A stretch of DNA of 64,000 nt, taken from NCBI RefSeq assembly GCF_003491345.1, contig NZ_CP025512.1, positions 2,108,001 through 2,172,000 of the forward strand, given 5' to 3'. Made by a program: the position numbers and the translations under genes. Positions 56,437-64,000 of the stretch are shown here, in pieces; the first letter of the stretch is position 1; the number at the start of each line of letters is the position of its first letter. The stretch comes from Neorhizobium sp. SOG26. Its GTDB lineage: Bacteria > Pseudomonadota > Alphaproteobacteria > Rhizobiales > Rhizobiaceae. The notes beneath the pieces were generated by a model. That model saw nothing but the letters and a program-made list of their open reading frames with translations. It was not told the origin of the DNA and did no database searches.

Positions 56437-57468
56437 CTAGCGTTCCGTCAGCTTCAGCTCGATGCGACGGTTCTGCGACCGCGCCTCCGGCGTATCACCC
56501 GGCGCGATCGGCTGGAACTCGCCGAAGCCTGCCGCGACGAGACGGTTTGCCGGTACGCCCTTGGAGATGAGGTACTTCACCACGGAGGTGGCGCGCGCCG
56601 AGGAGAGTTCCCAGTTGTCGCGGTAGCGTCCGGTGCCCGACAGCGGTGCGTTATCGGTGTGGCCATCCACACGCAGCACCCAGTTGATTTCCGCCGGAAT
56701 CTCCTTGGCAAGATCAAGCAGCGCGGTGGCGAGCTTGTCCATCTCAACCCGGCCAGCCGGATCGAGTTCGTTGCCACCGACGGGGAAGAGGACCTCAGAC
56801 TGGAACACGAAGCGGTCGCCAACGATGCGGATGTTTTCGCGGTCCGAGAGGATTTCGCGCAGCCGGCCAAAGAAGTCCGACCGGTAACGGTTGAGCTCCT
56901 GCACCCGCTGCGCCAGCGCCACGTTGAGCCGTCGGCCGAGATCGGCGATCTGCGCCTGCGAAGACGCATCCTTCGCCTCCGATGCCTGCAGTGCCTGCTC
57001 CACGGCAGCGATCTGCGCCCGTAGCGCGGCGATCTGCTGGTTCAGCAATTCCACCTGGCTTGCCGCACGCGCACTGATCTGCTGTTCCTGGTTCAACTGG
57101 TTGGTAAGCTCGCCGATTTTTGCATTGGCGGCCTCGCTGTTGCCGGCGCCCTGGTTCAGCAATTGCTGGAGCCGCGAACGCTCGCTTTCGGCAGTCGCGA
57201 GCGACGACTGCAGGGTCACAAGCTGGTCCTCGAAATCCTGGCTGTTGCTCTTTTCCAGCGCCAGCAGTTCCGTCAATTCGGCGATCTGGCTATTCAGCCG
57301 GTTCAGAACCTCGTCGCGGCCGGAAATCTCGCGGCTGAGCAGGAACTGCGCCAGCACGAAGACGGTAAGCAGGAACATGATGGCAAGCAGCAGCGTGGAC
57401 AGGGCGTCCACGAAGCCTGGCCAATAATCGACACCCCGCTCGCGACGGCGGTTCTTGCCGAGCGCCAT
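56437..57468 (-). CDS. MotB/OmpA-like peptidoglycan-binding protein
   Basis: 343 residues. One N-terminal membrane helix (about 20-45, with DYWPGFVDALSTLLLAIMFLLTVFVLAQ and the Asp typical of proton-channel partners), a coiled coil of about 120 residues (60-180), and a C-terminal OmpA-like domain (about 215-340: VDGHTDNAPLSG, NRRIELKL). Paired with the TolQ/MotA-like gene 3 bp upstream. Builds a proton-driven stator-like unit of unknown task; homologous in plan to MotAB, TolQR and ZorAB. Confidence 0.9.
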   Translation of the reverse strand: MALGKNRRRERGVDYWPGFVDALSTLLLAIMFLLTVFVLAQFLLSREISGRDEVLNRLNSQIAELTELLALEKSNSQDFEDQLVTLQSSLATAESERSRLQQLLNQGAGNSEAANAKIGELTNQLNQEQQISARAASQVELLNQQIAALRAQIAAVEQALQASEAKDASSQAQIADLGRRLNVALAQRVQELNRYRSDFFGRLREILSDRENIRIVGDRFVFQSEVLFPVGGNELDPAGRVEMDKLATALLDLAKEIPAEINWVLRVDGHTDNAPLSGTGRYRDNWELSSARATSVVKYLISKGVPANRLVAAGFGEFQPIAPGDTPEARSQNRRIELKLTER

Positions 57469-57471
57469 CTG

Positions 57472-58521
57472 TTACCTCCCTCCGATCTTGTCGGAGAGCC
57501 GGTCGAGGGTGCGCCGCATGGCTTTCGATTCTTCCTGCTGGGCTTCGATCCAGTCGCGCAGCATCTGCTGTTCGTTGCGCATGTTCTTGACCAGCCCCTG
57601 GATGCCTTCGGCAAGATTGGCCATGGCCGAGAGCGACCGGTCGTTGGTCGCGCCGTCGCTTGAGCCCCTCGCCTGTGCGGCCGCCAGCGCCCGAAGCTGT
57701 TCGGTGAGCGCCCTCAACTCGGCCGAGGAACCAGTGGAGGCCACCGGTGCTGCGACCGGCATGTCGGAGCCGAGATCGGTCACCGAGGACAGCCAGTTTT
57801 CAAGCTCGGTATAGAAGCGGTTCTGGGCGCGCCCCGCCTGCAGGTCGAGGAAACCCAGGATCAGCGAGCCGGACAGGCCGAGCAGCGAGGACGAGAACGC
57901 TGTGCCCATGCCGCTCAGCGGCTGCGCCAGGCCCGATTTGATGGCGGCGAGCACGTCGTTTGAGCTGCCGGAGTTCGGGTCGAGCGCGCCAATGACGTTG
58001 CTGATCGAGCCGATCGTCTCGATAAGGCCCCAGAAGGTGCCGAGCAGGCCGAGGAAAACCAGGAGGCCGATCAGGTAGCGGGACGTGTCCCGCGATTCGT
58101 CGAGCCGGGTGCCGATCGAGTCGAGGATGGAGCGGAAGGCGGTGGTCGACAACGCCATCTCGCGACGGCTGCCAATCAGCGTGCGCATCGGCGCGAGCAG
58201 CTTCGGCTCTCGGCCGACCTTGTCAGCGCTGCCGGCGGCCCGGAAAGAATTGAACCACCGGACTTCCGGAACAAGCCCGATTACCTGGTTGAAGACCAGG
58301 ATGATGCCAATCAGCAGGACGCCGAGGATCAGCCCGTTGAGGCCCGGGTTTGTCTGGAAGGCATGCGCTGCCTGTCGGTACAGGATGGCGGCGACGAAGC
58401 CGACGATGATCAGGAAGATCGCCATCGTCCACAGGAAGGAGGCGGGATTGGAGAGCTTGTACAGATAGCCACCGCGGCCTGTTTCCAACTCGTCCAAATC
58501 GCCCACTGTCGCATTCGCCAT
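57472..58521 (-). CDS. MotA/TolQ/ExbB-family proton channel protein
   Basis: 349 residues. Membrane helices at about 30-50, 65-85, 150-170 and 210-230, with the family segment LVFLGLLGTFWGLIETIGSISNV and SGMGTAFSSSLLGLSGSLILGFLDL. The C-terminal third is a long coiled coil (about 250-349). First of a two-gene operon with the MotB-like gene. Function unknown; not flagellar by context. Confidence 0.9.
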   Translation of the reverse strand: MANATVGDLDELETGRGGYLYKLSNPASFLWTMAIFLIIVGFVAAILYRQAAHAFQTNPGLNGLILGVLLIGIILVFNQVIGLVPEVRWFNSFRAAGSADKVGREPKLLAPMRTLIGSRREMALSTTAFRSILDSIGTRLDESRDTSRYLIGLLVFLGLLGTFWGLIETIGSISNVIGALDPNSGSSNDVLAAIKSGLAQPLSGMGTAFSSSLLGLSGSLILGFLDLQAGRAQNRFYTELENWLSSVTDLGSDMPVAAPVASTGSSAELRALTEQLRALAAAQARGSSDGATNDRSLSAMANLAEGIQGLVKNMRNEQQMLRDWIEAQQEESKAMRRTLDRLSDKIGGR

Positions 58522-58653
58522 GACGCATTGTCTCCGGTACTAGGTTGCGCCGGAGGCTAGTGGAAAAATGCGACGAATTGAAGTGCGGAACCTGCGGAAA
58601 ACAGTGAGATATCCCGCTCCTGCACCGCAAGTTCACTTCAATGGAGACTGAAC

Positions 58654-59454
58654 TCAGCGTTGCGGTACAGGCCGGTTTGCGACTTCCAGCAGTGCCTTCT
58701 GGATGAGTTCGTTGCCGGCAACCACGTTGCCGCTCTCGAACATGCTGTTGGTGCCACGCATGTCGCTGACAAAGCCGCCGGCTTCACGGATCAGTACGAG
58801 GCCGGCTGCCATGTCCCAGGGCGACAGATCGGTTTCCCAGAAACCGTCGAGACGACCGGCGGCGACATAGGCGAGGTCAAGCGCTGCGGCGCCAAGGCGG
58901 CGAATGCCTGCGACTTCACCCATCACGTGGCGCAGTTCAACGAGGAACTTGCCGTGGTTGCCGCGGCCAAGATGCGGCGCGCCGCAACCGATGACGCAAT
59001 CGGACAGAACGCGGCGGGCAGCCACGCGGATACGGCGGTCGTTGAGGAAGGCGCCGCCGCCCTTTTCCGCCGTGTAAAGTTCGTCCGTGGCCGGGTTGAA
59101 GATGACGCCGGCAACGATCTCGTTGTTGCGCTCAAGCCCGATCGACACGGCGAACTGCGGAATGCCGTGCAGGAAGTTGGTCGTGCCATCGAGCGGGTCG
59201 ACGATCCAGCGATGGGCGCCGTCGGTGCCCTTCTCTTCGCCGCCTTCTTCGCCAAGGAAGCCGTAAGTCGGGCGCGCCTTCAACAGCTCGTCGCGAACGA
59301 TCTTCTCAGCTTTCAGGTCAGCTTGGGAAACGAAGTCACTCGGCCCCTTCACCGAGACCTGCAGGTTCTGCACTTCGCCGAAATCGCGCGATAGCGACTT
59401 GCCGGCCTTGAGGGCAGCCTGAACCATGACATTGAGAAGGGCGGAGCGAGCCAT
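58654..59454 (-). CDS. suhB: Inositol-1-monophosphatase family protein SuhB
   Basis: 266 residues: GEEGG, the metal-binding DPLDGTTNFLHGIP and the C-terminal WDMAAGLVLIREAGG are complete. Mg2+-dependent phosphatase acting on inositol or related phosphates; in enterobacteria SuhB also joins the rRNA antitermination complex. Single gene. Confidence 0.95.
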   Translation of the reverse strand: MARSALLNVMVQAALKAGKSLSRDFGEVQNLQVSVKGPSDFVSQADLKAEKIVRDELLKARPTYGFLGEEGGEEKGTDGAHRWIVDPLDGTTNFLHGIPQFAVSIGLERNNEIVAGVIFNPATDELYTAEKGGGAFLNDRRIRVAARRVLSDCVIGCGAPHLGRGNHGKFLVELRHVMGEVAGIRRLGAAALDLAYVAAGRLDGFWETDLSPWDMAAGLVLIREAGGFVSDMRGTNSMFESGNVVAGNELIQKALLEVANRPVPQR

Positions 59455-59621
59455 GAAGGAAATCCTTGGGGAACCGTCTGCATGCGTGAGTGCAGAACGC
59501 TATTTTCTCATTCTTGATTGATGGGCGGCTTCATGACCACAAAAATGCGGGAAATTCAAGTCGCGCCGCGGCCTCATCAAGCATGGCAGCCATGTTGCGG
59601 GTGCCGGAGATGCTCCAATTC

Positions 59622-59646
59622 GGAACGATGGGGCTTTGCCGACGTT
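59622..59646 (+). promoter_or_regulatory. EcfG-type general stress promoter
   Basis: GGAAC, 16 bases, CGTT: exact consensus, 30 bp before the DUF2945 gene. Confidence 0.8.
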
Positions 59647-59675
59647 GCGCAGGTTCACGTCCTATGGAGCGATCA

Positions 59676-59891
59676 ATGAGCGAGAACCTGAAGAGCGGCG
59701 ACAAGGTGACCTGGAACACCAGCCAGGGCAAGACCGAAGGCAAGGTCGTCAAGAAGCAGACGAGCCCGACCAAGATCAAGGGCCACGAGGTGAAAGCCTC
59801 CAAGGACAATCCAGAATATATCGTTGAAAGCGCCAAGAGCGGCAAACGTGCCGCCCACAAGCCGGACCAGTTGCACAAGACCAGCCACTGA
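59676..59891 (+). CDS. DUF2945 family (hypervirulence-associated TUDOR) protein
   Basis: 71 residues: KSGDKVTWNTSQGKTEGKVVKKQT, HEVKASKDNPEYIVES, KSGKRAAHKPDQL, a compact TUDOR-like barrel. The family is common in plant-associated and soil bacteria; its ligand is unknown. GGAG precedes the ATG. The EcfG promoter upstream points to stress induction. Confidence 0.92.
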   Translation: MSENLKSGDKVTWNTSQGKTEGKVVKKQTSPTKIKGHEVKASKDNPEYIVESAKSGKRAAHKPDQLHKTSH

Positions 59892-59912
59892 CCTGGTGAT
59901 CAGCCTGAAGGA

Positions 59913-61049
59913 TCAGCCGCGGCGGAACCGGTTCGCGGCCTCGATCGCCTTCTTCTGGGTTTCCTCGTTGATGCCGAGGTAGAAATCTTCCAATTCCGGA
60001 TCCTGCAGCCCGGCGCGGCGTGACAGGACATACCACTTGGCCGCCTCGACCGGATTGGGGCGGGTGCCGAGCGCATTGATGTAAAGATGCGCGAGCTTGT
60101 TCTGGGCCGCAACATTGCCACGGCTTGCGGCAATCTTGATCCACTGGAAGCCCTTGTCATAGTCGCGCTCGCCGGCAACGCCGTTGACGTACCACAGGCC
60201 CATATCGAGCTGCGCGGTATCGAAACCGGCCTTCGCGGCCCGTTCCAGCCAGGTGCGCGCCTGCGCCTTCTTTTCCTCCGGCACGTCCTTCAGCGTCAGG
60301 TAAAGCTGTGCCACCGCATATTGCGCATCTGCAACGCCCTGTGCGGCCGATTTCTCGTAAAAGGGAAGCGCCAGCCGCAGCCCCTTTTCGCCGGGGTTCT
60401 CGGAAACCAGGATCTGCGCCCAGTTGAACTGCGCAGACGAATTGCCAGCCTCGGCTGCCTTGCGCATGTATTCGTCGGCGAGCTTCTTGTCGCGCGGCAC
60501 GTCGCGGCCGGACATCAATAACAGCGAATACTGGAACATCGCGGCCGGATCGCCGCCCTCGGCGGCTTTCTGGTACCAGAAGGCAGCAGCCTTCGTGTCG
60601 CGCTTGACCCCCTGCCCCTTCGTTGTCATTTCGGCGACGAGCGTCTGCGCGGCGGCATCACCTTCACCGGCGCGTGTCAGTGCCTTGTCGAGCGCCGTCA
60701 GGTAAAGCCCGCGCTGGTAGGCGCCGTAAGCTTCATCAATCGGGCCGTTATACGGCTTTTCCGGCGGAGCAGGCGGAAGGGCAGCCCCCATGCGCTGGTA
60801 GACGTTGACGCCGCTCGACGGGACGATGCCATCGGGCTGGCTGTCAGCCGGCTGGTTACCCTTGGCAGCTCCCGCAACAGGCTGGGTTTCCACCCGATCG
60901 CTCTTGATGGGCTGGTTGTCAGGCTCGAGCGGGCGCGTGATCGCCTTCTGGTCCGATTGGGACAAGGCAGCAGGCGGCAAAGAGGTGAGCGCAGCCAATG
61001 CCACGCCCAGACTGCCGGAAATCACACGCAAAGATCGGTTCGAACCCAT
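59913..61049 (-). CDS. Sel1-repeat (TPR-like) exported protein
   Basis: 378 residues: signal peptide (about 1-30), a Pro/Gln-rich spacer, then at least six Sel1 repeats from about residue 115, such as AAFWYQKAAEGGDPAAMFQYSLLLMSG and ARTWLERAAKAGFDTAQLDMGLWYVNG. Sel1 proteins scaffold protein interactions in the periplasm; in rhizobia relatives include ExoR, but this lacks ExoR's specific features as far as I can judge. 9 bp after the ThiE-like gene. Confidence 0.9.
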   Translation of the reverse strand: MGSNRSLRVISGSLGVALAALTSLPPAALSQSDQKAITRPLEPDNQPIKSDRVETQPVAGAAKGNQPADSQPDGIVPSSGVNVYQRMGAALPPAPPEKPYNGPIDEAYGAYQRGLYLTALDKALTRAGEGDAAAQTLVAEMTTKGQGVKRDTKAAAFWYQKAAEGGDPAAMFQYSLLLMSGRDVPRDKKLADEYMRKAAEAGNSSAQFNWAQILVSENPGEKGLRLALPFYEKSAAQGVADAQYAVAQLYLTLKDVPEEKKAQARTWLERAAKAGFDTAQLDMGLWYVNGVAGERDYDKGFQWIKIAASRGNVAAQNKLAHLYINALGTRPNPVEAAKWYVLSRRAGLQDPELEDFYLGINEETQKKAIEAANRFRRG

Positions 61050-61058
61050 GGGCAGCCA

Positions 61059-61712
61059 TCAAGCCTCAAACCGTGGCGCTTTTTCGTCCAGCAAGGCGTT
61101 GACGGCAGCGACAGCGGCAGCGCTTCCTTCGGGATGGGAGAAAACAGCGCTGCGAAGCGCCACGAACTCGGCGCCGGCTTCGGCGACAGCCAGTGCGGAA
61201 GAGAGATCCGTGCCGCCCATGACGATGCAGGGAATCTCGATCATCGAGGCCCACCATTCGCCGAGCGCCAGGTTCTTCGGATGGGCTTCCGGCTTGATGT
61301 CGCCGTCAAGCTTGCCAAAGAAGATATAGTCCGGCCGCAGCTCGCCGACCTCCAGCGCCTGGTGCCGGTCGGAGGCACCACCGGCGCCGACGATCATCTT
61401 CGGCGCATGTTTTTCGATCGCCTCGCCCAGTTCCTCGACATTGCCGGCGATGTGCAGCCCGTCAGCCTTGGTGCGACCGGCAATTCGGGTATCGCCGGCG
61501 ACCAGGGCCGCAGCACCTGCATCCTGGATGATCGGGATCAGTGTCTCGGCGCGTTTCTGGAACACCTGGTCGTCCGAACCATATTGCGGAACGATGACCG
61601 AGGCGACATCGCCGGCTGCCAGCGCGGCTTCGAGGTTTTTCGCCTGTTCGGCAAGATCCTCGGCCTCCGGTACGATCAGGACCAGTCGGCAGCGCTCTTC
61701 CATTTTACTCAT
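61059..61712 (-). CDS. Thiamine-phosphate synthase-like protein
   Basis: 217 residues of TIM-barrel ThiE/TenI type: VVAGDTRIAGRTKADGLHIAG, GGTDLSSALAVAEAGAEFVALRSAVF. The GxHxGQxD-type motif of true ThiE is altered (LHIAGNVEE), so it may be a TenI-like or non-thiamine relative. No other thi genes are near. The start is uncertain; 61703 is an alternative. Confidence 0.8.
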   Translation of the reverse strand: MSKMEERCRLVLIVPEAEDLAEQAKNLEAALAAGDVASVIVPQYGSDDQVFQKRAETLIPIIQDAGAAALVAGDTRIAGRTKADGLHIAGNVEELGEAIEKHAPKMIVGAGGASDRHQALEVGELRPDYIFFGKLDGDIKPEAHPKNLALGEWWASMIEIPCIVMGGTDLSSALAVAEAGAEFVALRSAVFSHPEGSAAAVAAVNALLDEKAPRFEA

Positions 61713-61835
61713 CTCATGTCCGTTCAGCGGATAAGGAGACAAATCCGCGCTCGTGTTCTGTTCACAAGTTCGATAAACCGGACCGATTGAAGGATCAACC
61801 GCCCCGCCGCCGCTTAGGTCTGCACTGCACCCCTG

Positions 61836-62606
61836 ATGACCGATTCCCTGACACTTGCCTTTTTCACCTTTGCCGTTCCGGCCGTGCTGCTTGTCGGCCT
61901 CTCGAAGGGCGGCATCGGCGGCGCGATCGGCCTGCTCGGCGTGCCGTTGATGTCGCTGGCGGTCGATCCCGTGCGGGCGGCGGCGATCTTCCTGCCGATC
62001 CTCATCGTCATGGATATCGTCGCTCTGTGGTCATGGCGGCACTATAACGACCGCAAGACGCTGTTGATGATCCTGCCGGGCGGCGTCATCGGCATTGCGC
62101 TCGGCTGGGCGACCTCGGCCTATGTGTCCGACAACGCGCTGCGGCTGGTGATCGCCACCGCCACCATCCTCTTTACCGTGCGTTACTTCTGGCAGGTCTA
62201 TGGACCCCATTCACGGGTGCCGCGGGAGCCCCTGCCGCATCGTCCGGTCGCGGCAACCTTCTGGGGTTCGCTCTCGGGTTACGCGAGCTTCGTTGCACAT
62301 GCCGGCGGCCCGCCGTTCCAGATCTACGTGCTGCCGATGCAGCTTGACCCGAAGGCCTATACAGGCGCCAGCATCCGCTTCTTCGCCATTGTCAATGCGG
62401 TGAAGGTGATCCCTTACTTCTTCCTCGGGGCGCTGGACCGGGAGAACATGTTCATCTCGATGACCCTGCTGCCGGTGGCGCTTGTCGCGACCATGCTGGG
62501 GGCCGCTGTCGTCAAGCACCTGAAGGCCGAAGTCTTCTACCCGATGACCTATGGCCTCGCCTTCTTCGCTGGCCTCAAGCTGTTGTGGGATGGGTTGTTC
62601 GGCTGA
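61836..62606 (+). CDS. TauE/SafE-family membrane permease
   Basis: 256 residues with about eight membrane helices and the duplicated family motif (LLVGLSKGGIGGAIGLLGVPLMSL; ASFVAHAGGPPFQIYVLPM). The family exports sulfite, sulfonates or other anions. Substrate unknown. Followed by a small ArsR gene. Confidence 0.93.
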   Translation: MTDSLTLAFFTFAVPAVLLVGLSKGGIGGAIGLLGVPLMSLAVDPVRAAAIFLPILIVMDIVALWSWRHYNDRKTLLMILPGGVIGIALGWATSAYVSDNALRLVIATATILFTVRYFWQVYGPHSRVPREPLPHRPVAATFWGSLSGYASFVAHAGGPPFQIYVLPMQLDPKAYTGASIRFFAIVNAVKVIPYFFLGALDRENMFISMTLLPVALVATMLGAAVVKHLKAEVFYPMTYGLAFFAGLKLLWDGLFG

Positions 62607-62639
62607 CACGCCAAGCACAGCTGGCGTCGGCGCACTTGC

Positions 62640-62666
62640 TGCGACGCACAATGCGTCTTGTCGCAT
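62640..62666. promoter_or_regulatory. Nested palindromes before the ArsR gene
   Basis: GACGCA-CAA-TGCGTC inside TGCGAC...GTCGCA arms, plus ATGCG/CGCAT. It ends 27 bp before the ATG, a good place for an autoregulatory operator. Confidence 0.6.
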
Positions 62667-62692
62667 AGGTGCGTTTGGCTTAGGCTGCCGCC

Positions 62693-62953
62693 ATGAGCTC
62701 TTTGGATCCCTTTGCAGCCATAGCTGATCCGAACCGGCGATATCTGCTGGAAGAATTGCGCCGCGCGCCAAAGACGGTGAATGAACTGGCGCAGGGCCTG
62801 CCGATCAGTCGGCCGGCGGTGTCACAGCATCTGAAAGCCTTGCTGGACAGCAATCTCGTGACGGTGAAGAACCACGGCACGAAGCGCATTTATTCGGTCA
62901 ATACCAAGGGCTTCGACCGCATGAACCTGTGGCTTGATCAATTCTGGTCGTGA
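62693..62953 (+). CDS. ArsR-family winged-helix regulator
   Basis: 86 residues: DPNRRYLLEELRRAPKTVNELAQGLPISRPAVSQHLKALLDSNLVTVKNHGTKRIYSVN is a complete ArsR helix-turn-helix and wing. No cysteine at all, so metal sensing through thiols is excluded. It may control itself and the TauE exporter or a distant target. Confidence 0.92.
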   Translation: MSSLDPFAAIADPNRRYLLEELRRAPKTVNELAQGLPISRPAVSQHLKALLDSNLVTVKNHGTKRIYSVNTKGFDRMNLWLDQFWS

Positions 62954-63094
62954 CCTTCGGTGTGCAAGTCACTCTGTTGGAGTCCGTCAACCACGACCAG
63001 AATCTTTAGTTCTTAAGGCTTGGATTGTTTTTGCCGCTGTCGGGCCCGTTCGCGGTTGGAACATGGGCTAGCGGCTCGTTTCTCCTTGAGAGAG

Positions 63095-63271
63095 TTAGTG
63101 ACGCGTAGAGGCTTTGAGACGCTGCAGCTCATCCTTGAGGCGCAGCTTGCGGCGCTTGAGATCGGCGATTTCCCGATCGTCCGCGGAGGGCGAAGCAAGA
63201 ATGCTTTGGAGCTCCTCCTCGAGAGCACCATGCTTCTTTTCAAGCGATGCGATATGAGCCTGGACGGTCAT
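63095..63271 (-). CDS. DUF465 (YdcH-like) small coiled-coil protein
   Basis: 58 residues: MTVQAHIASLEKKHGALEEELQSI and DREIADLKRRKLRLKDELQRLK, the DUF465 pattern of a short antiparallel coiled coil. AGGAGG lies ten bases before the ATG. Function unknown in the family. Divergent from a paralogue at 63502. Confidence 0.85.
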   Translation of the reverse strand: MTVQAHIASLEKKHGALEEELQSILASPSADDREIADLKRRKLRLKDELQRLKASTRH

Positions 63272-63501
63272 GTGGCATGTTCCTCCTTGGTCCACCTGCC
63301 CCGACAATCCTTTCTGCCGAGGCTTCAGGTTTACATTAGCAGTGTGACATGATCGGGCACGTTTGTCGAAGGAGAAATCGTGGCTTGATGCGGGCAAATT
63401 CATGGCGCCGGCTAACTTCCAGTTAACGCGGTTTGATGGTAGAGGCTTGCGCAATTGACCGGCAGATCGGAAATGGCTGGTATGAGAATGGGGATTGAAC
63501 C

Positions 63502-63705
63502 ATGGCTGACCAGGAACAGGCGGATATCCGGCTGACACTCGCAAAGCTTCGCCAGGAGCACGAGGATTATGACGCCGCCATCAACGCCATGATCCAGGTC
63601 GGCTCCGAGGCGCTTCGCATTCAGCGGATGAAAAAGAAGAAACTGGCCATCAAGGACAAGATGAGCCAGCTTGAAGACCAGATCATTCCCGACATCATCG
63701 CCTAA
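63502..63705 (+). CDS. DUF465 (YdcH-like) small coiled-coil protein
   Basis: 67 residues: [24 protein letters not shown] and [26 protein letters not shown]. This is the gene that commonly precedes purE in rhizobia. 10 bp before purE, so probably co-transcribed. Function unknown. Confidence 0.88.
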   Translation: MADQEQADIRLTLAKLRQEHEDYDAAINAMIQVGSEALRIQRMKKKKLAIKDKMSQLEDQIIPDIIA

Positions 63706-63715
63706 GAGGCTCGAC

Positions 63716-64000
63716 ATGGCTGAAAGACCTGCCGTTGCTATCATCATGGGCAGCCAGTCCGACTGGGAAACCATGAAGAATGCTGCCGACACGCTGGAGG
63801 CGCTCGATATCGGTTACGAGGCCCGCATCATCTCGGCGCATCGCACGCCCGAACGGATGATGAGCTTTGCCAAGGGTGCCCGCGACGAAGGTTTCCAGGT
63901 CATCATCGCCGGTGCCGGCGGTGCCGCCCACCTGCCGGGTATGACGGCGGCGATGACGCCGCTTCCGGTCTTTGGCGTGCCGGTGCAGTCCAAGGCGCTT
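63716..64000 (+). CDS. purE: N5-carboxyaminoimidazole ribonucleotide mutase PurE (C-terminus outside window)
   Basis: The first 95 residues are visible: [61 protein letters not shown], which give the complete substrate site of class I PurE. It moves the carboxyl of N5-CAIR in purine synthesis; purK usually follows. The ATG at 63716 lies 10 bp after the DUF465 gene. Confidence 0.97.
   Translation, partial: MAERPAVAIIMGSQSDWETMKNAADTLEALDIGYEARIISAHRTPERMMSFAKGARDEGFQVIIAGAGGAAHLPGMTAAMTPLPVFGVPVQSKAL

Noticed and set aside
56437..58521. Zorya anti-phage system
   Set aside because: The pair resembles ZorA and ZorB in plan, but no zorC/zorD helicase or zorE nuclease is nearby; neighbours are core genes.
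63414..63438. CtrA box upstream of the DUF465-purE unit
   Set aside because: The first half-site is CTAA rather than TTAA; only one half matches.

Overview
The window looks like chromosome of a Rhizobiaceae member (Rhizobium / Agrobacterium / Ensifer / Shinella-like alphaproteobacterium). Base composition is high-GC with strong GC3. Gene orders typical of the group are present: ruvC-ruvA-ruvB, ybgC-tolQRAB-pal-cpoB-tilS-ftsH, serC-serA, and tkt-gap-pgk-fbaB. There are many small families largely confined to rhizobia or alphaproteobacteria (DUF982, DUF6894, DUF1192, DUF1465/RcdA, DUF4164, DUF465). Sequence-visible regulatory motifs are also alphaproteobacterial: CtrA boxes (TTAA-N7-TTAAC), EcfG-type boxes (GGAAC-N16/17-CGTT) and a GAAC-N7-GAAC SOS box.

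Layout. 0-3.5 kb: a partial O-antigen-ligase-like gene, tRNA-Met and mnmA. 3.5-9 kb: a Tim44-like protein, the serine pathway pair serC-serA behind a serC-type leader RNA, and a beta-barrel outer membrane protein. 9-13.6 kb: glmM, then a small stress-flavoured island (DUF982, two tiny proteins, two Crp/Fnr paralogues) lying between glmM and ftsH. 13.6-23.5 kb: ftsH, tilS and the whole Tol-Pal envelope machine, read leftward. 23.5-28 kb: a stress-promoter hypothetical gene, a Tat-exported phosphoesterase, and ruvBA-vapCB-ruvC, where a toxin-antitoxin pair sits between an SOS box and ruvA. 28-36 kb: a degenerate chemoreceptor-like protein, a flavin monooxygenase, yebC, several small enzymes, a YmdB-type phosphoesterase, the folate gene fau and a CBS-domain transporter.

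36.5-39.5 kb carries a three-gene two-component cluster. 39.7-41.4 kb has a nuclease-like DUF6946 gene, a probable 6S RNA next to zapA, and a DUF4164 gene. 41.7-49.2 kb is the glycolytic block tkt, gap, a K+/H+ antiporter, pgk and fbaB. 49.3-56.4 kb holds a GFA enzyme, an MFS transporter, DUF1192, a probable sRNA, rcdA behind a CtrA box, rpmE, an ABC exporter and a glucoamylase-family enzyme. 56.4-64 kb has a MotA/MotB-like pair, suhB, a DUF2945 stress gene, a Sel1-repeat protein, a ThiE-like protein, a TauE exporter, an ArsR regulator, two DUF465 proteins and the start of purE.

Most of the window is core genome: envelope energetics, DNA repair, serine and central carbon metabolism. I see no prophage, insertion sequence or CRISPR array. 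The most interesting content is regulatory: vapBC inside an SOS-controlled ruv operon, four full-consensus EcfG-type promoters plus one imperfect one, four CtrA boxes (one before rcdA), a tRNA-like cloverleaf before glmM, candidate 6S and trans-acting sRNAs, and a 27-bp palindrome before fbaB. All of these come from reading the sequence; no database search was run.
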